Source: Actinomycetes bacterium (GTDB taxonomy: Bacteria > Actinomycetota > Thermoleophilia > BMS3ABIN01). Taken from it: DNA of 64,000 bases. The DNA lies in the NCBI GenBank assembly GCA_021791195.1, contig JAJYXB010000012.1:1-64000 (forward strand), written 5' to 3'. Position 1 is the first letter of the stretch. Each line of letters opens with the position of its first letter. Positions 16,801 to 32,334 of the stretch are shown here, in pieces. Below the pieces are notes generated by a model. It did not search any database. It worked only from the letters and a program-made list of their open reading frames with translations, and was not told the origin of the DNA. A program made the translations under genes and the position numbers.

Positions 16801-17359
16801 CGGCTACATGTACATCCTCAAGCTGTTGCATCTGGTTGATGACAAGATTCACGCCAGGTCAACTGGGCCCTACTCGCTGGTGACGCAGCAGCCGCTCGGC
16901 GGCAAGGCGCAATTCGGCGGCCAGCGCTTCGGCGAGATGGAGGTGTGGGCGCTGGAAGCCTATGGCGCCGCCCACACGCTGCAGGAGATGCTGACGATCA
17001 AGTCTGACGACACCATCGGGCGCGTCAAGGCCTACGAGGCGATCGTCAAGGGCGAGAATATCCCCGAGCCGAACATCCCGGAGTCGTTCAAGGTGCTGCT
17101 GAAGGAGATGCAGAGCCTCGGCCTCGACGTCAGCATCCTCTCCGAAGAGGGCGAGAGCGTCGACATGATTGAGGAGGACGACGAACTCCGGCGCGCCGCC
17201 GAAGAGCTGGGCATCGACCTCTCCGCCGGCCTGAAGAAAGAAGAGGGCCCGGAGGAAGCCGCCGAGGTCAAATCGGAGGAGGAAGCGGAGCTGATGGCCG
17301 CCGGCGAAGCCGTTGACATCGCGGAAGAGGCGGAAGAAGAAGGCGTCGAGATCGAGTAA
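13847..17359 (+). CDS. rpoB: RNA polymerase beta subunit
   Basis: A 1,170-residue protein. TTG 13847 is chosen because AGGAGGGG ends 9-10 nt upstream and the product starts with the usual [20 protein letters not shown]. The rifampicin-region segment begins at S399 ([20 protein letters not shown]); the position matching E. coli Gln513 is His404, while the Asp516, His526 and Ser531 equivalents are kept. The active-site segment [20 protein letters not shown] is present. The last ~65 residues are an acidic Glu/Ala-rich tail beyond the usual C-terminus. It forms the catalytic core with RpoC, 75 nt downstream. Confidence 0.98.
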   Translation: MEQLSDHAISPRTRRTFSKLEKILELPNLIDIQKKSYEWFLSDGIRETVADISPIEDYTGTLAVEFGAHEFEQPSSSIDECRDKDGNFSAPLFMDVSFVNKETGEIRQQKVFMGDFPMMTEWGTFIINGTERVVVTQLVRSPGAYVMEPKDPAKQVFVANLMPSRGSWLELEIDKKGLVNVRIDRKRKLPVTVLLRALGYATNDAITKLFGDSIYIKHTLDKDTTSTEEEALIELFKKQRPGEPPSLDSARSLLKALFFDPKRYDLTRVGRYKLNNRLGLEIDPDTRVLTNDDIIALIKALIMLPDKLGVPEDAVDYAAEAISLPREEIAHDLDEYEHFGNRRLRTVGELVQEAFRIGLYRMERVVKERMTTEDVDAITPQHIINIRPVVAALKEFFGSSQLSHFMDQTNTLAGLTHRRRLSALGAGGLTRERAPIEVRDVHPTHYGRMCPIETPEGPNIGLMGSLSSYATVNEFGFIQTPYRKVEKGKVTDEIIYLDASEEDKYVIAQASANFDPGTGKFTDKHILARARDGEVVTVEPKEVDFMDVSPQQIVSVATALIPFLEHNDANRALMGSNMQRQAVPLLKAEAPLVGTGIEFRAAVDTGDVILSKRAGKIKEVDAERIIVEGSKGEEDVYVLNKFTRSNQGTLMHQKPLVVEGDRVKKGTVLADGAATDLGEMALGKNLLVAFMSWEGYNFEDAIILSERIVKDDVLSSIHIEEYEVEARTTKLGDEEITRDIPNRSEESLADLDEDGIIRIGAEVNSGDLLVGKVTPKGETELTAEEKLIRAIFKEKAREVRDTSLKVPHGEGGRVIDVKIFSRENGDDLSPGVNKLVRVYVAKKRKIAEGDKLAGRHGNKGVISKIVPEEDMPFLEDGTPVDIILNPLGVPSRMNIGQILETHLGWAAARGWDDGSGFASPVHVATPVFDGASVDEVEEALIKCYEHDPEKKITYTYNGEEPNPGAGKVKLYNGLTGEPYGDKITVGYMYILKLLHLVDDKIHARSTGPYSLVTQQPLGGKAQFGGQRFGEMEVWALEAYGAAHTLQEMLTIKSDDTIGRVKAYEAIVKGENIPEPNIPESFKVLLKEMQSLGLDVSILSEEGESVDMIEEDDELRRAAEELGIDLSAGLKKEEGPEEAAEVKSEEEAELMAAGEAVDIAEEAEEEGVEIE

Positions 17360-17434
17360 ACGCGGCCGGCCGCCCCGGGCGGCGCCGTTGAAGCATGACA
17401 GACAGGAAAAACAGCAATCTTCCGGGAGGAACTT

Positions 17435-21364
<3,930 letters not shown>

Positions 21365-21494
21365 TAAGCGGCCGGGAGGATATCCGCTAAAGTCATTTTT
21401 ACCGCCGCCGGGCATCGCCAAAATAATGCGAAGGTGGTATACTCGGATTCAGTTCCGGGCTGTTAATGATGGTTCATGTTGAGGTGAATATCCG

Positions 21495-22307
21495 CTGAAC
21501 TCGCTGCGATCATTCCGCCTGTCCGGCTTTCGCGCCAGGCGGCGTAACTTCCTGATGTCGCTCTCCGCCTTGCTGCTTCTGATTTTCGCGGCTGCGCTGC
21601 TCGCGGTCGGCTGCGGGACTGGCGCCAGCGGCGCTACCACCACGGCCGGCGCCGGCACCTCCACCCTGAATACGGTAAACGGGCACATTGTACGGCAGGG
21701 CCCGGTCACCCAGGATGCCGTCAAGCAGATCATCTCGCATGAACTGGGTGACAAGGGAGAGATGGGCGAGGCCCTGGTGCGCAACGTCGTGCTTACACCC
21801 GAAGCGGGTGGCACATTCGTCCAGATCGACATCAACCGTACCGACTGCCCGATGATTGGGATGCACATGGTCTGCACCGCAAATCAGTTGCCGGGCGTGG
21901 CGGCGACGATGACCCGCAGCGTGATGAGCGTGCTCTTCGAATATTCTGATGTTTCCCGGGTCCAGATCAATCTTTACAGCGATCTCGCGACCATGATCGA
22001 CATGAACAGCACCGGTTCGATGAATGAAAAGTTGCTGGTCAAAACGATGTTCACCCGCGACGCAGCCGCAAAGATAGACTGGGCTTCCTACAGTCAGGAC
22101 AATGCCGCGAAGCTGGCTTCCGGTTACTGGGTTGATCCGGCAGTTCCACCTGCAAATCCCGTCACATCCGGCGGTTCCGCCGCGGGCGGGACGGGCGCGC
22201 CGGCGGCCGCCCCTTCTGCCCCTCCGGCGACGCCGCCGGCGGGCGCGGGCGCAGGTCCGAGCACGGGCGCGAGTGGTGGCTCGATGCCGGGCATGCCAGG
22301 CATGTAA
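21495..22307 (+). CDS. Secreted lipoprotein of unknown function
   Basis: The first ATG in frame is 21555, but GAGGTGA lies upstream of an in-frame CTG at 21495. That start adds a basic n-region (RSFRLSGFRARRR) to the hydrophobic signal, so CTG 21495 is the better candidate. The lipobox is LAVGC, predicting a diacylated cysteine and an extracytoplasmic protein. The mature part holds one ~150-residue domain (VQIDINRTDCPMIGMHMVC, SDVSRVQINLYSDLATMIDM). A Pro/Ala/Gly-rich tail ends GGSMPGMPGM. No family recognised. It lies between rpoC and the rpsL promoter. Confidence 0.65.
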   Translation: MNSLRSFRLSGFRARRRNFLMSLSALLLLIFAAALLAVGCGTGASGATTTAGAGTSTLNTVNGHIVRQGPVTQDAVKQIISHELGDKGEMGEALVRNVVLTPEAGGTFVQIDINRTDCPMIGMHMVCTANQLPGVAATMTRSVMSVLFEYSDVSRVQINLYSDLATMIDMNSTGSMNEKLLVKTMFTRDAAAKIDWASYSQDNAAKLASGYWVDPAVPPANPVTSGGSAAGGTGAPAAAPSAPPATPPAGAGAGPSTGASGGSMPGMPGM

Positions 22308-22338
22308 AACCCGGTTTTCCGCCGGCCCTGTTTTTCCC

Positions 22339-22367
22339 TTGACTCCCATTTGCTTCTTCGCTATACT
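22339..22367 (+). promoter_or_regulatory. Predicted promoter of the str operon (rpsL-rpsG-fusA)
   Basis: TTGACT (22339-22344) and TATACT (22362-22367) are spaced 17 bp, close to consensus. About 200 nt of leader follow before rpsL, including a GTCTG...CAGAC pairing and a CCGGA...TCCGG hairpin near 22440-22465. No ORF is supported in the leader. Confidence 0.75.
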
Positions 22368-22570
22368 CACGACTTGCGCCTCAAACACGGGCGCTTAAGT
22401 CTGTAAAGAACTGGGTAGCACTAACCGAGCCGCAGACTTCCCCGGATGGCTTTTTTCCGGAGATTATGAGGTCTGCTGCTTTTTGGCGTGTCAAAAAGGA
22501 AGGTTCTGCCGCCCGGTCTGCCGCAGACGGGACAGTTAACGGGAATACGTATCAGGATGGTAACTGGCAT

Positions 22571-22939
22571 ATGCCAACAGTAAGTCAACTGGTCAGAAAA
22601 GGACGCCTGAAGCCGGCAGTGAAGGTTTCGACGCCGGCGCTCAAGGGCTCTCCGCAGCGCCGCGGTGTCTGCACGCGCGTTTACACGACGACGCCGAAGA
22701 AGCCGAACTCGGCACTGCGCAAGGTCGCCCGCGTCCGGCTTACCAGCGGCATCGAGATTACCGCCTATATTCCCGGCATCGGTCACAACCTCCAGGAACA
22801 CTCTGTGGTTCTGGTCAAAGGCGGCCGGGTCAAGGATCTGCCGGGGGTACGCTATAAAGTGGTGCGCGCGGCCCTGGATGCTGCGGGCGTTTCCGACCGC
22901 AATCAGGGACGCTCGAAATACGGAGTGAAAAAGCCTTAA
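22571..22939 (+). CDS. rpsL: Small ribosomal subunit protein S12
   Basis: A 122-residue protein with ATG at 22571 giving the standard [12 protein letters not shown] start; an upstream ATG at 22466 is rejected because it would add 35 unrelated residues. Decoding-centre segments [18 protein letters not shown] and [15 protein letters not shown] are intact, including the lysines whose mutation gives streptomycin resistance in other bacteria. rpsG follows after 3 nt. Confidence 0.97.
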   Translation: MPTVSQLVRKGRLKPAVKVSTPALKGSPQRRGVCTRVYTTTPKKPNSALRKVARVRLTSGIEITAYIPGIGHNLQEHSVVLVKGGRVKDLPGVRYKVVRAALDAAGVSDRNQGRSKYGVKKP

Positions 22940-22942
22940 GCC

Positions 22943-23413
22943 ATGCCGAGAAGAGCAGCCGCACAGAAGCGGGAGATCACTCCCGATCCGATCTACAACA
23001 GCAAGCTGGTTGCCCAGTTTGTCAACAAGATCATGCTGGGCGGCAAGAAGTCGACGGCAGAGCACATCATGTACCAGGCGCTCGAGATCATGGGCAGCAA
23101 GAAGGGCGACGATCCGGTGGCGGTGCTCAAGCAGGCCGTGGACGCGGTTACGCCCCATCTCGAAGTCCGGTCCCGCCGCGTCGGTGGCGCCACCTATCAG
23201 GTGCCTGTCGAAGTGCCGGCCCGCCGGGCGCGGACGCTGGCGGTGCGCTGGATGGTCGGCTTTGCCCGCGACCGGCGTGAAAAGACAATGGCGGAGCGGG
23301 TCGCCAACGAATGCCTCGACGCGCTCTCCAATCAGGGCAGCGCCTGGAAGAAGAAGGACGATCTCTACCGGATGGCGCAGGCCAACAGGGCCTTTGCCCA
23401 TTACCGGTGGTAA
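22943..23413 (+). CDS. rpsG: Small ribosomal subunit protein S7
   Basis: A 156-residue protein beginning [20 protein letters not shown]. It contains [20 protein letters not shown] and the 16S-binding beta-hairpin region [19 protein letters not shown]. It nucleates the 30S head. Length is typical. Confidence 0.97.
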   Translation: MPRRAAAQKREITPDPIYNSKLVAQFVNKIMLGGKKSTAEHIMYQALEIMGSKKGDDPVAVLKQAVDAVTPHLEVRSRRVGGATYQVPVEVPARRARTLAVRWMVGFARDRREKTMAERVANECLDALSNQGSAWKKKDDLYRMAQANRAFAHYRW

Positions 23414-23545
23414 CGGCGCAAAACGGGGGAGACGAAATCCCATGAATCCAAAAAACAGCCGCCTGGCGGCATAAAGCACTGAAGGTTTAATCCAAAGATG
23501 ACAACAAATGCAACTACGGTAAGCAAAGGGAACAAGAGCAGTCAC

Positions 23546-25630
23546 ATGGCCAGGAAAGTATCCCTAGAAAAAACAAGAAATATCGGCATCATGGCTCACA
23601 TTGATGCCGGCAAGACCACGACCACCGAGCGGATCCTGTTCTACACCGGCCGGACCCACAAGATCGGCGAGGTCCACGAGGGCGCTGCCGTCATGGACTG
23701 GATGGAGCAGGAGCAGGAGCGGGGCATCACCATTACCTCCGCCGCCACCACCTGCGAGTGGAAAGATAGCCGGATCAACCTTATAGACACTCCCGGGCAC
23801 GTGGACTTCACTGTCGAGGTAGAACGCTCGCTGCGGGTGCTGGATGGGGCCATCGCCCTTTTCTGCTCCGTCGGCGGTGTCGAGCCCCAGTCGGAAACCG
23901 TCTGGCGCCAGGCCGACAAGTACGGCGTCCCCCGGATCGCGTACGTGAACAAGATGGACCGCACCGGCGCCGATTATTTCGCCGTGCTGGACATGATGGT
24001 CAAGCGCCTGGATGCGCATCCGATCGCCGTCCAGCTGCCGATCGGCCGCGAGGACGCCTTCCGGGGCGTCATCGATTTGGTTGAGATGAAGGCGCTGGTC
24101 TGGAGCAACGAAGACAGGGGCGAGAACTGGCAGGTTACCGATATCCCTGCGGACATGCTGGAGTTCGCCCAGGAATGGCGCGACCTGATGGTCGAGAAGC
24201 TGGCCGATCAAAACGATGAGTTGATGGAGCTCTTCCTCGAAGGCAAGGAGATCGACAGCGCCCTGCTCAAGAAAGTTATCCGCAAGGCCACCATCGACAT
24301 CGCCATCACTCCGGTGCTCTGCGGCACCGCCTTCAAGAACAAGGGCGTACAGCCGTTGCTGGACGCGATCATCGATTACCTGCCGTCGCCGGTTGACGTG
24401 CCCGCCATCCGGGGGATCAGTCCCGACTCGGGCGCCGAGGAAGCCCGGCACGCGGATGACAACGAGCCATTCGCCGCGCTCGCTTTCAAGGTGATGACCG
24501 ATCCCTACGTCGGCAAGCTGACATATTTCCGGGTTTACTCCGGCACGCTCAAGGCGGGCAGCCATATTTACAACGCCACCAAGGACAAGAAGGAGCGCAT
24601 CGGCCGCATCCTGCAGATGCATGCCAACCACCGCGAGGATCGCGACGAGATCTACGCCGGCGAGCTGGCGGCCGCCATCGGTCTGAAGCACACGACCACC
24701 GGCGATACGCTCTGCGTGGCTGACAGCCCTATAATTTTAGAGTCGATGGATTTCCCCGCCCCGGTCATTGCCGTGGCGATCGAGCCCAAGACGAAGGCGG
24801 ATCAGGAGAAGCTGGGCAGCTCGCTGCACCGGCTTGCCGAGGAGGATCCAACCTTCCAGGTGCGCACCGATGAGGAGACCGGCCAGACCGTCATCTCCGG
24901 CATGGGCGAGCTGCACCTGGAGATCATCGTCGACCGCCTCCTGCGCGAGTTCAAGGTGGACGCCAACGTCGGCCGCCCACAGGTGGCCTACCGCGAGACG
25001 ATCCGCCGGCCGGTGGAGAAGGTCGTGGGCAGGTTCGTCCGCCAGAGCGGCGGCCGCGGCCAGTACGGTCACGTGGTCATCAACGTCGAGCCTGCCGCTC
25101 ATGGCGAGGGCTACGAGTTCGAGGACAAGATCAGCGGCGGCGTCATCCCCAAGGAGTACATCCCCTCCGTCAACGAGGGTATCAAGGCGGCAATGGAAAA
25201 CGGCGTGCTTGCCGGCTACCCGATGGTGGGCGTCAAGGTGACGCTGGTCGACGGCTCGTACCACGAGGTCGACTCCTCGGAGATGGCCTTCCGCATCGCC
25301 GGCTCCATGGCGCTCAAGGAAGCCGCGAACAAGGGCAAGCCGGTATTGCTGGAACCTGTCATGGAAGTGGAAGTCGTCACGCCCGAAGAGTACATGGGCG
25401 ACGTCATCGGCGACCTCAATTCCCGCCGCGGCCGCATAGAAGGCATGGAGCCGCGCGGCAACGCCCAGATCATCCGGGCGCATGTGCCGCTGGCTTCGAT
25501 GTTCGGGTATGCCACCGACCTGCGCTCGATCAGCCAGGGTCGTGCACAATACACGATGCAGTTCGAGAATTACGAGGAGGTCCCCAGCTCGATCGCACAG
25601 GGCATCGTGGAACAGGTGGGGGCGCGCTGA
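23546..25630 (+). CDS. fusA: Elongation factor G
   Basis: A 694-residue translational GTPase. ATG 23546 gives the conserved [20 protein letters not shown] start; ATG 23498 in the same frame would add 16 residues and has an alternative weak ribosome site. G motifs are AHIDAGKT, the [20 protein letters not shown] region and NKMD. Domain IV carries [16 protein letters not shown] and ends with the ARAD-like [16 protein letters not shown]. It catalyses translocation. One copy is seen in this window. Confidence 0.96.
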   Translation: MARKVSLEKTRNIGIMAHIDAGKTTTTERILFYTGRTHKIGEVHEGAAVMDWMEQEQERGITITSAATTCEWKDSRINLIDTPGHVDFTVEVERSLRVLDGAIALFCSVGGVEPQSETVWRQADKYGVPRIAYVNKMDRTGADYFAVLDMMVKRLDAHPIAVQLPIGREDAFRGVIDLVEMKALVWSNEDRGENWQVTDIPADMLEFAQEWRDLMVEKLADQNDELMELFLEGKEIDSALLKKVIRKATIDIAITPVLCGTAFKNKGVQPLLDAIIDYLPSPVDVPAIRGISPDSGAEEARHADDNEPFAALAFKVMTDPYVGKLTYFRVYSGTLKAGSHIYNATKDKKERIGRILQMHANHREDRDEIYAGELAAAIGLKHTTTGDTLCVADSPIILESMDFPAPVIAVAIEPKTKADQEKLGSSLHRLAEEDPTFQVRTDEETGQTVISGMGELHLEIIVDRLLREFKVDANVGRPQVAYRETIRRPVEKVVGRFVRQSGGRGQYGHVVINVEPAAHGEGYEFEDKISGGVIPKEYIPSVNEGIKAAMENGVLAGYPMVGVKVTLVDGSYHEVDSSEMAFRIAGSMALKEAANKGKPVLLEPVMEVEVVTPEEYMGDVIGDLNSRRGRIEGMEPRGNAQIIRAHVPLASMFGYATDLRSISQGRAQYTMQFENYEEVPSSIAQGIVEQVGAR

Positions 25631-25685
25631 CAAAGCGCTTCCCGGCGGCAGGCCGCGGGGGTTTGCTCCGATCCGGAGCGCCGCC

Positions 25686-25729
25686 TTGCCTGACGCGGTG
25701 GTTTGATATATAGTAACTCGCTCGCGAGT
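25686..25729 (+). promoter_or_regulatory. Predicted tuf promoter with palindrome at the start site
   Basis: TTGCCT (25686-25691) and TATAGT (25709-25714) are 17 bp apart. A perfect palindrome ACTCGC-TC-GCGAGT (25716-25729) covers the expected transcription start, so it could be an operator or a 5' hairpin. The untranslated leader is about 90 nt. Confidence 0.6.
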
Positions 25730-25811
25730 GGCTGGAAGCAGTAGAAAAAAAGCAGCACGCGGGATTTGAGACAGCAGAATATTCGCTCAGGATCTGAAGG
25801 AAAGGAGCAAA

Positions 25812-27017
<1,206 letters not shown>

Positions 27018-27027
27018 CAAATGCAAC

Positions 27028-27055
27028 AGCCCGTTGCTCAGGCGGCGGGCTTTTT
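27028..27055 (+). terminator. Intrinsic terminator after tuf
   Basis: AGCCCGTTGC-TCAG-GCGGCGGGCT forms a 10-bp stem (two G-U pairs) followed by TTTTT. It ends only 15 nt before rpsJ, so it may also act as an attenuator for the S10 operon. Confidence 0.75.
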
Positions 27056-27069
27056 AACGGAAGCTGTCA

Positions 27070-27378
27070 ATGGCTCAACAGAAAATACGCATACGGCTTA
27101 AGGCATACGATCACGAGTTGATCGACCGCAGCGCGCGGCTGATCGTGGAGCAGGCCCAGCGGACCGGCGCCACCGTCGTCGGCCCGGTGCCGCTGCCGAC
27201 CGAGAAAAACGTGTACTGCGTCATCAAGAGTCCTTTCAAGGACAAGGATTCGCGCGAACACTTCGAGATGCGGACGCACAAGCGCCTGATCGACATCCAT
27301 CAGCCGACGCCGAAAACGGTTGACTCGCTGATGCGGCTCGACGTGCCGGCGGGTGTTGACATCGAGATCAAACTGTAA
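27070..27378 (+). CDS. rpsJ: Small ribosomal subunit protein S10
   Basis: A 102-residue protein ([37 protein letters not shown]). It works in the 30S head and, as NusE, in antitermination and NusG coupling. Its stop shares one base with the rplC ATG (TAATG), showing tight coupling at the head of the S10 operon. Confidence 0.97.
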   Translation: MAQQKIRIRLKAYDHELIDRSARLIVEQAQRTGATVVGPVPLPTEKNVYCVIKSPFKDKDSREHFEMRTHKRLIDIHQPTPKTVDSLMRLDVPAGVDIEIKL

Positions 27379-28253
27379 TGGCTGCGATACTCGGAAAAAA
27401 ACTGGGCATGTCACAGATCTTCACCGAGGACGGTGACCGCATCCCGGTCACGGTGATCCAGGCGGGGCCATGCACGGTCACGCAGGTGAAGACCAGGGAG
27501 CGCGACGGCTATGAGGCGCTGCAGATCGGCTTCGGCGAGATCAAGGAGCGCCGGTTGAACAAGCCGCGGGCCGGCCATTTCAAGAAGGCGGGCGTGGCTC
27601 CACAGCGTCATCTGGCGGAGATCCGCTGCGATCTGAAAGAAGCAACCGCTTGGGTTGTGGTTGGCGAGGCCGCGGAGAAGCCGGCCAGGAAAACCAGGGC
27701 CAAGGTCAAGAAAGCCGCCGGGGAAGCGGAGAAGGAAGTCAAGGAAACCGCTGCAGCCGAAGCCGAGGCAGGCGCTGAAGAAGCGGCGGCAGAGGCGGAG
27801 GGCGGCGAGGCGGCAGAAGCGGCGGCGGAGGAAACAGAAGCCGGCCAAGCGCCGGCCGCTGAAGCGGAAGCGGCGCCGGAGCCGCCGGTCCAGCGGGACA
27901 TTCCGAGCGCCGGCGATCGCATCACTGTGGAGGCTTTCGCGGTGGGCGAGAAGGTCAAGGTTTCCGGAGTTTCGAAAGGCAAGGGTTTTGCCGGCGTCAT
28001 CAAGCGGCACGGTTTTGCCGGCGGTCCCGCCTCGCACGGCGCGCATTTTCACCGCGCTCCCGGGTCGGTGGGCGCCTCGGCTTATCCCTCGCATGTGTTC
28101 AAGGGACTCAGGCTGCCGGGGCACATGGGCAACCGGCAGGCGACGCAGCCCGGACTGGTCGTCGTCGCTACCGAGCCGGAGCAGGACCTGCTGATGGTCA
28201 AGGGCGCCGTCCCTGGCTCGAGCAATGCCATAATCTTTATCCAGACCCAGTAA
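27378..28253 (+). CDS. rplC: Large ribosomal subunit protein L3 with an internal low-complexity insert
   Basis: At 291 residues this is about 80 longer than usual L3 (~205-215). The N-terminal part ([20 protein letters not shown]) and the C-terminal part ([20 protein letters not shown] and the [15 protein letters not shown] region) are normal. Between them, residues ~97-172 are an Ala/Glu-rich stretch with a basic start ([15 protein letters not shown]). The insert replaces a short surface loop, so folding of the rRNA-binding core need not be harmed. Its resemblance to the L4 extension suggests related origin. Confidence 0.95.
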   Translation: MAAILGKKLGMSQIFTEDGDRIPVTVIQAGPCTVTQVKTRERDGYEALQIGFGEIKERRLNKPRAGHFKKAGVAPQRHLAEIRCDLKEATAWVVVGEAAEKPARKTRAKVKKAAGEAEKEVKETAAAEAEAGAEEAAAEAEGGEAAEAAAEETEAGQAPAAEAEAAPEPPVQRDIPSAGDRITVEAFAVGEKVKVSGVSKGKGFAGVIKRHGFAGGPASHGAHFHRAPGSVGASAYPSHVFKGLRLPGHMGNRQATQPGLVVVATEPEQDLLMVKGAVPGSSNAIIFIQTQ

Positions 28254-28260
28254 CAGGCAA

Positions 28261-29238
28261 ATGGCTGAAAAAGAAAACAAAGTAGAAGAAGAAAAAACTG
28301 CTGAAGCGGAGGCGGCGGCGCGGGAAAAGGCCGCAGCGGAGCCGGAAGCGGCTGCCGGGCCCGGGGAAGCGGGCCAGGCGGAAGAAGCGGCTGCCGAGTC
28401 AGTGAGCGACGAAGCGGCAGCCGGGCCCGAAGCCGTTGAGGCCGAAGCCGAGGCCGCCGAGGTGGAGGAAGCCGGGGCTGAGGAAACCGCGGCGCAGCCG
28501 GCTGAGAAGGCCGAAGCCAAGCCCGCGGCTGAGAAAGCCAAGGCCAAGCCTGCCCGCAAGGCAGCCAAAAAGGCCAAGGCCAAGGCCGCCAGGAAGCAGG
28601 CCCGGCCCAAGCAGGAGATCAAGGTTCCCCAGGTGACGGCCCTGGATGAGAAAGATGCCGGTCTGAAACCGGAAGTTTTTGCCGTGGAGCCAAAACTTGG
28701 CGTTCTGCATGAAGTTGTGCGGGCGGAGTTCGCCTCGATGCGGCGTGGCACCGCTTCATCAAAGAACCGCGCCGAGGTCAGCGGCGGCGGTGTCAAACCG
28801 TGGCGCCAGAAGGGCACCGGCCGGGCCCGCGCCGGCTCCAGCCGGATGCCGCACTGGACCGGTGGCGGCATCACCTTCGGGCCAACGCCGAGGGACTTCA
28901 GTTTCAAGGTCAACCGCAAGGTGCGCAAGCAGGCGCTGAAGATGGCGCTGAGCGTCAGGGTCAGCGAAGGCAGCCTCAAAGTCGTCGACGCGTTGCCATT
29001 CGACGAGCCCAAGACCGCCGCGGCGGCCGCGGTGCTCAGCGGGATGGATGTCAATTATCCGCTGCTGGTACTGCTCACCGAGGCGGACGAGAACGCGGCG
29101 ATGTCCTTCCGCAACATCCCGCGGGTGGACGTCACCGATACGGGCGACCTGCTGGTGAGTGACATCATGGCGGCCCGGACCGTGCTGGTCACCAGGGAAG
29201 CGGTGGAGAAGCTGAACGCGATGGGTGATGCAAAGTGA
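28261..29238 (+). CDS. rplD: Large ribosomal subunit protein L4 with a long N-terminal extension
   Basis: At 325 residues this is about 120 longer than usual L4. Residues 1-120 are Ala/Glu-rich turning Lys-rich (KAKAKPARKAAKKAKAKAAR). The L4 core follows (VFAVEPKLGVLHEVVRAEFA, the tunnel loop VKPWRQKGTGRARAGSSRMP, and FSFKVNRKVRKQALKMALSV). L4 lines the exit tunnel and in some bacteria represses the S10 operon. ATG 28261 is accepted because it closely follows rplC (7 nt); no better internal start with a ribosome site is evident. Confidence 0.94.
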   Translation: MAEKENKVEEEKTAEAEAAAREKAAAEPEAAAGPGEAGQAEEAAAESVSDEAAAGPEAVEAEAEAAEVEEAGAEETAAQPAEKAEAKPAAEKAKAKPARKAAKKAKAKAARKQARPKQEIKVPQVTALDEKDAGLKPEVFAVEPKLGVLHEVVRAEFASMRRGTASSKNRAEVSGGGVKPWRQKGTGRARAGSSRMPHWTGGGITFGPTPRDFSFKVNRKVRKQALKMALSVRVSEGSLKVVDALPFDEPKTAAAAAVLSGMDVNYPLLVLLTEADENAAMSFRNIPRVDVTDTGDLLVSDIMAARTVLVTREAVEKLNAMGDAK

Positions 29239-29522
29239 AAGATTCGTACACGATCGTCCTCGGGCCGGTCATCTCTGAGAAGAGCTACCAGCTGATCGAG
29301 CACAACAAGTACACCTTCCGAGTGGATCCGCGGGCCAAGAAGCCGGCGATTGCCAAGGCGGTGGAGGATATCTTCAGCGTCAATGTGGTCGGAGTCAACA
29401 TCATCAAGACCCGCTCGAAGCCAAAGCGGCGGGGGCTGGTGCGGGGTCGCACCTCGTCGGGCAAGAAAGCGATTGTCGAGCTGTCAGAAGGGCAGAAAAT
29501 AGAATTTTTCGAGAGTATGTAG
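29235..29522 (+). CDS. rplW: Large ribosomal subunit protein L23
   Basis: A 95-residue protein from GTG 29235, overlapping the rplD stop by 4 nt. It carries TIVLGPVISEKSYQLIEHNK and the KTRSKPKRRGLVRGR loop. It sits at the tunnel exit as the docking site for trigger factor and SRP. Confidence 0.96.
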   Translation: MKDSYTIVLGPVISEKSYQLIEHNKYTFRVDPRAKKPAIAKAVEDIFSVNVVGVNIIKTRSKPKRRGLVRGRTSSGKKAIVELSEGQKIEFFESM

Positions 29523-29525
29523 CAA

Positions 29526-30365
29526 ATGGCAAGAGTAAAGACATACAAACCGACATCGCCGGGACGGCGCTTCATGACCGGTTCGACCTTCGAGGAGATC
29601 ACCAGGTCGAAGCCGGAGAAGAGCCTGACCACGGGCATCGCCAAGAAGGGCGGCCGCAATTCATACGGCCGCATCACCAAGCGCCACAGCGGCGGCGGCC
29701 ACAAGCGCCGTTTCCGCCAGATAGATTTCAAGCGGCTCAAGGACGGCGTGCCGGCGAAGGTGGCCGCGATCGAGTACGATCCGAACCGCTCGGCCCGGAT
29801 AGCGCTGCTGCACTATCTGGACGGCGAGAAGCGTTACATCCCGGCGCCGATCGGGCTCACGGTCGGGATGCAGGTCGCGTCCGGCCCGGAAGCTGATATC
29901 CGGGTGGGCAACAGCCTGCCGCTGCAGAACATCCCGGTTGGCACCGTGGTACACTGCGTCGAGCTCAAGCCTGGCCGCGGCGCGCAGATGGTGCGCGGCG
30001 CCGGCACTTCGGCGCAGCTGATGGCCAAGGAAGGCAAGATGGTGACCCTGCGTCTGCCATCCGGCGAGATGCGGCTGGTGGCTGCCGGCTGCCGCGCCAC
30101 AATCGGCGAGGTCGGCAACGTGACGCATGAGAATCTCACCGGCGGCAAGGCCGGACGTACGCGCTGGCGCGGCAAACGGCCGCATGTGCGCGGCACCGCC
30201 ATGAACCCGGTCGACCATCCGCACGGCGGCGGCGAGGGCAAAACGACCGCCGGCCGTCATCCGGTGACCCCGTGGGGTGTGCCCACCATCGGTTACCGCA
30301 CCCGGAAGAAAGGGAAAGACAGTGATCGCTACATCGTCCGTTCCCGCAGAAGAGGACGCAGGTAG
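29526..30365 (+). CDS. rplB: Large ribosomal subunit protein L2
   Basis: A 279-residue protein beginning [20 protein letters not shown]. The peptidyl-transferase-proximal region [18 protein letters not shown] with the conserved histidine is intact, as is the basic C-terminus [20 protein letters not shown]. Normal length. Confidence 0.97.
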   Translation: MARVKTYKPTSPGRRFMTGSTFEEITRSKPEKSLTTGIAKKGGRNSYGRITKRHSGGGHKRRFRQIDFKRLKDGVPAKVAAIEYDPNRSARIALLHYLDGEKRYIPAPIGLTVGMQVASGPEADIRVGNSLPLQNIPVGTVVHCVELKPGRGAQMVRGAGTSAQLMAKEGKMVTLRLPSGEMRLVAAGCRATIGEVGNVTHENLTGGKAGRTRWRGKRPHVRGTAMNPVDHPHGGGEGKTTAGRHPVTPWGVPTIGYRTRKKGKDSDRYIVRSRRRGRR

Positions 30366-30380
30366 GAGGCTGGTAAAACT

Positions 30381-30665
30381 ATGAGCAGATCGATCAAAAA
30401 AGGGCCGTTCGTCAGCGAGAAGCTGCTGGCGCGGATCGAGCAGATGAACGAATCCGGCAAGAAGCAGCTGATCAAGACCTGGTCGCGCTCATCCACTGTC
30501 TTTCCGGAGATGGTGGGCCATACCATCGCGGTGCACGACGGCCGCAAGCACGTGCCGGTCTTCGTCACCGAGAGCATGGTGGGTCACAAGCTGGGTGAGT
30601 TCGCTCCGACCAGGACTTTCCGCGGCCACAGTCATCACACGGAGCGCAGCTCGTCACTGAAATAA
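30381..30665 (+). CDS. rpsS: Small ribosomal subunit protein S19
   Basis: A 94-residue protein ([40 protein letters not shown], and the final [15 protein letters not shown]). ATG 30381 follows TAGGAGG. It contacts S13 in the 30S head. Confidence 0.97.
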   Translation: MSRSIKKGPFVSEKLLARIEQMNESGKKQLIKTWSRSSTVFPEMVGHTIAVHDGRKHVPVFVTESMVGHKLGEFAPTRTFRGHSHHTERSSSLK

Positions 30666-30731
30666 GGACTTAGAACGGTTTAAAGACCCGGGCTGGCCGG
30701 AAGGCGGCCGGGACAAACGGAAACCCAGGTA

Positions 30732-31154
30732 ATGGCTGACAAGAAGAAAAAAGCTGAAAAGAAGACGGAGCCGAAGAAGGCCGGGCGGAAGAACGCCGAG
30801 GTCGAAGCGGTCGAAGCGGTGCGCGCCACCGCCAAGCATGTCCGGGTATCGGCGCGGAAGATGCGGCTGGTCGCCGACACCGTGCGCGGCAAGGATCTGG
30901 CGGCCGCGCGCACGACGCTGGCTTTCTCGACCAGGGCGGCGGCCAAGGTGGTCGACAAGGTGATCGCCTCCGCGGCGGCCAATGCGGAGAACAACCATGA
31001 CCTGAGCGTCGATGAACTGTTTGTCAGCAGCATCTTTGTCAATGAAGGACCGACTTTGAAGCGCTTCCGGCCGCGGGCGATGGGCCGGGCCAGCCGGATC
31101 CGCAAACGCACCAGCCACGTGACCGTGGAGCTGGCGCCAAGAAAGGAGGGATAG
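30732..31154 (+). CDS. rplV: Large ribosomal subunit protein L22
   Basis: A 140-residue protein. Residues 1-36 are a Lys/Glu-rich extension ([20 protein letters not shown]) before the standard core ([20 protein letters not shown] ... [20 protein letters not shown]). The tunnel-lining hairpin is intact. The stop is one base before the rpsC ATG. Confidence 0.96.
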   Translation: MADKKKKAEKKTEPKKAGRKNAEVEAVEAVRATAKHVRVSARKMRLVADTVRGKDLAAARTTLAFSTRAAAKVVDKVIASAAANAENNHDLSVDELFVSSIFVNEGPTLKRFRPRAMGRASRIRKRTSHVTVELAPRKEG

Positions 31155-31155
31155 C

Positions 31156-31851
31156 ATGGGTCAGAAAGTTCATCCGGGAGGCTTGAGGCTGGGGATTATC
31201 CATGACTGGAAGTCCCACTGGTACACAGAAAAAGAATTTGCCAATTTTTTGATCGAGGATCTGAAGATCCGCGAGCACATCCGCCGGAAGCTGCGGCACG
31301 CGGCGCTGTCTGACATCCACATCAAGAAGGATGCTCAGAAGATCACTATCGACATCCATACCGCCAGGCCGGGCATCGTGATCGGCAAGAGCGGCGCCGA
31401 AGTGGATGCGCTGCGCAAGGAGATCCATGCCATGACCGGCAAGTCGGTACACGCCAATATCATCGAGGTCAAGCGCCCCGAGCTGGATGCCAACCTCGTG
31501 GCGCAGTCGATTGCCGAGCAGCTGGAGGGCCGCGTCGCCTTCCGCCGGGCGATGAAGCGGGCGATCACCTCCGCGGTCAGGTCTGGCGCCGAGGGCATCA
31601 AGGTGGCCTGCGCCGGCCGGCTGGGCGGCGCCGAGATGGCGCGCACTGAGGGTTATAGCGAAGGCCGGGTGCCGCTGCATACGCTCAGGGCGGACATCGA
31701 CTACGGCTTTACCGAGGCGCGCACGACTTTTGGCCGCATCGGTGTCAAGGTCTGGATCAACAAGGGCGAGATCATGCCCGCCGGCTACGAGACGGAGAAC
31801 AAGAAAAACGAACGCCGGCTGGGAGAGGTCGACGCGCAGCGGCGCCGCTAG
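31156..31851 (+). CDS. rpsC: Small ribosomal subunit protein S3
   Basis: A 231-residue protein starting [20 protein letters not shown]. The KH domain has [20 protein letters not shown] and the C-terminal domain [20 protein letters not shown]. The positively charged mRNA-entry residues are present. ATG 31156 follows AAAGGAGGG. Confidence 0.97.
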   Translation: MGQKVHPGGLRLGIIHDWKSHWYTEKEFANFLIEDLKIREHIRRKLRHAALSDIHIKKDAQKITIDIHTARPGIVIGKSGAEVDALRKEIHAMTGKSVHANIIEVKRPELDANLVAQSIAEQLEGRVAFRRAMKRAITSAVRSGAEGIKVACAGRLGGAEMARTEGYSEGRVPLHTLRADIDYGFTEARTTFGRIGVKVWINKGEIMPAGYETENKKNERRLGEVDAQRRR

Positions 31852-31908
31852 CGGGCCGCGAACAGACGGGTTTTCATCGTCAGGTTATTTTTGAGGAAAT
31901 ACTGAAGA

Positions 31909-32334
31909 ATGCTATTACCGAAGAAAACGAAATATCGCAAGCAGCACCGCGGCCGCATGCCGGGCAACTCCAAGGGCGGCACGCGCATCGAGCACGGCGA
32001 GTACGGTCTGAAGGCGCTGGACCGCGGCTGGATCACCAACCGCCAGATCGAAGCGGCCCGTGTCGCGATGACGCGCCATATCAAGCGCGGCGGCAAGGTG
32101 TGGATCAACATCTTTCCGCACAAGCCGGTGACGGAGAAGCCGGCCGAGACCAGGATGGGCGGCGGCAAGGGATCGCCCGAGCAGTGGGTGGCCGTGGTCA
32201 AGCCTGGCAAGGTGATGTTCGAGCTCTCAGGAGTGGCGCCACCGGTGGCCAAGGAGGCCATGCGGCTGGCGGCGCACAAGCTGCCGATCAAATGCAAATT
32301 CGTGATGCGCGAGGGTGATCTCTTTGAAGGCTAA
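31909..32334 (+). CDS. rplP: Large ribosomal subunit protein L16
   Basis: A 141-residue protein ([24 protein letters not shown]-like region [39 protein letters not shown]). It organises the A-site finger and tRNA CCA end. Its stop lies inside the rpmC reading frame. Confidence 0.97.
   Translation: MLLPKKTKYRKQHRGRMPGNSKGGTRIEHGEYGLKALDRGWITNRQIEAARVAMTRHIKRGGKVWINIFPHKPVTEKPAETRMGGGKGSPEQWVAVVKPGKVMFELSGVAPPVAKEAMRLAAHKLPIKCKFVMREGDLFEG

Noticed and set aside
23498-23545. A 16-residue N-terminal extension of EF-G from ATG 23498.
   Set aside because: EF-G proteins conserve the [14 protein letters not shown] start at 23546; the extension is polar and unsupported, though not excluded.
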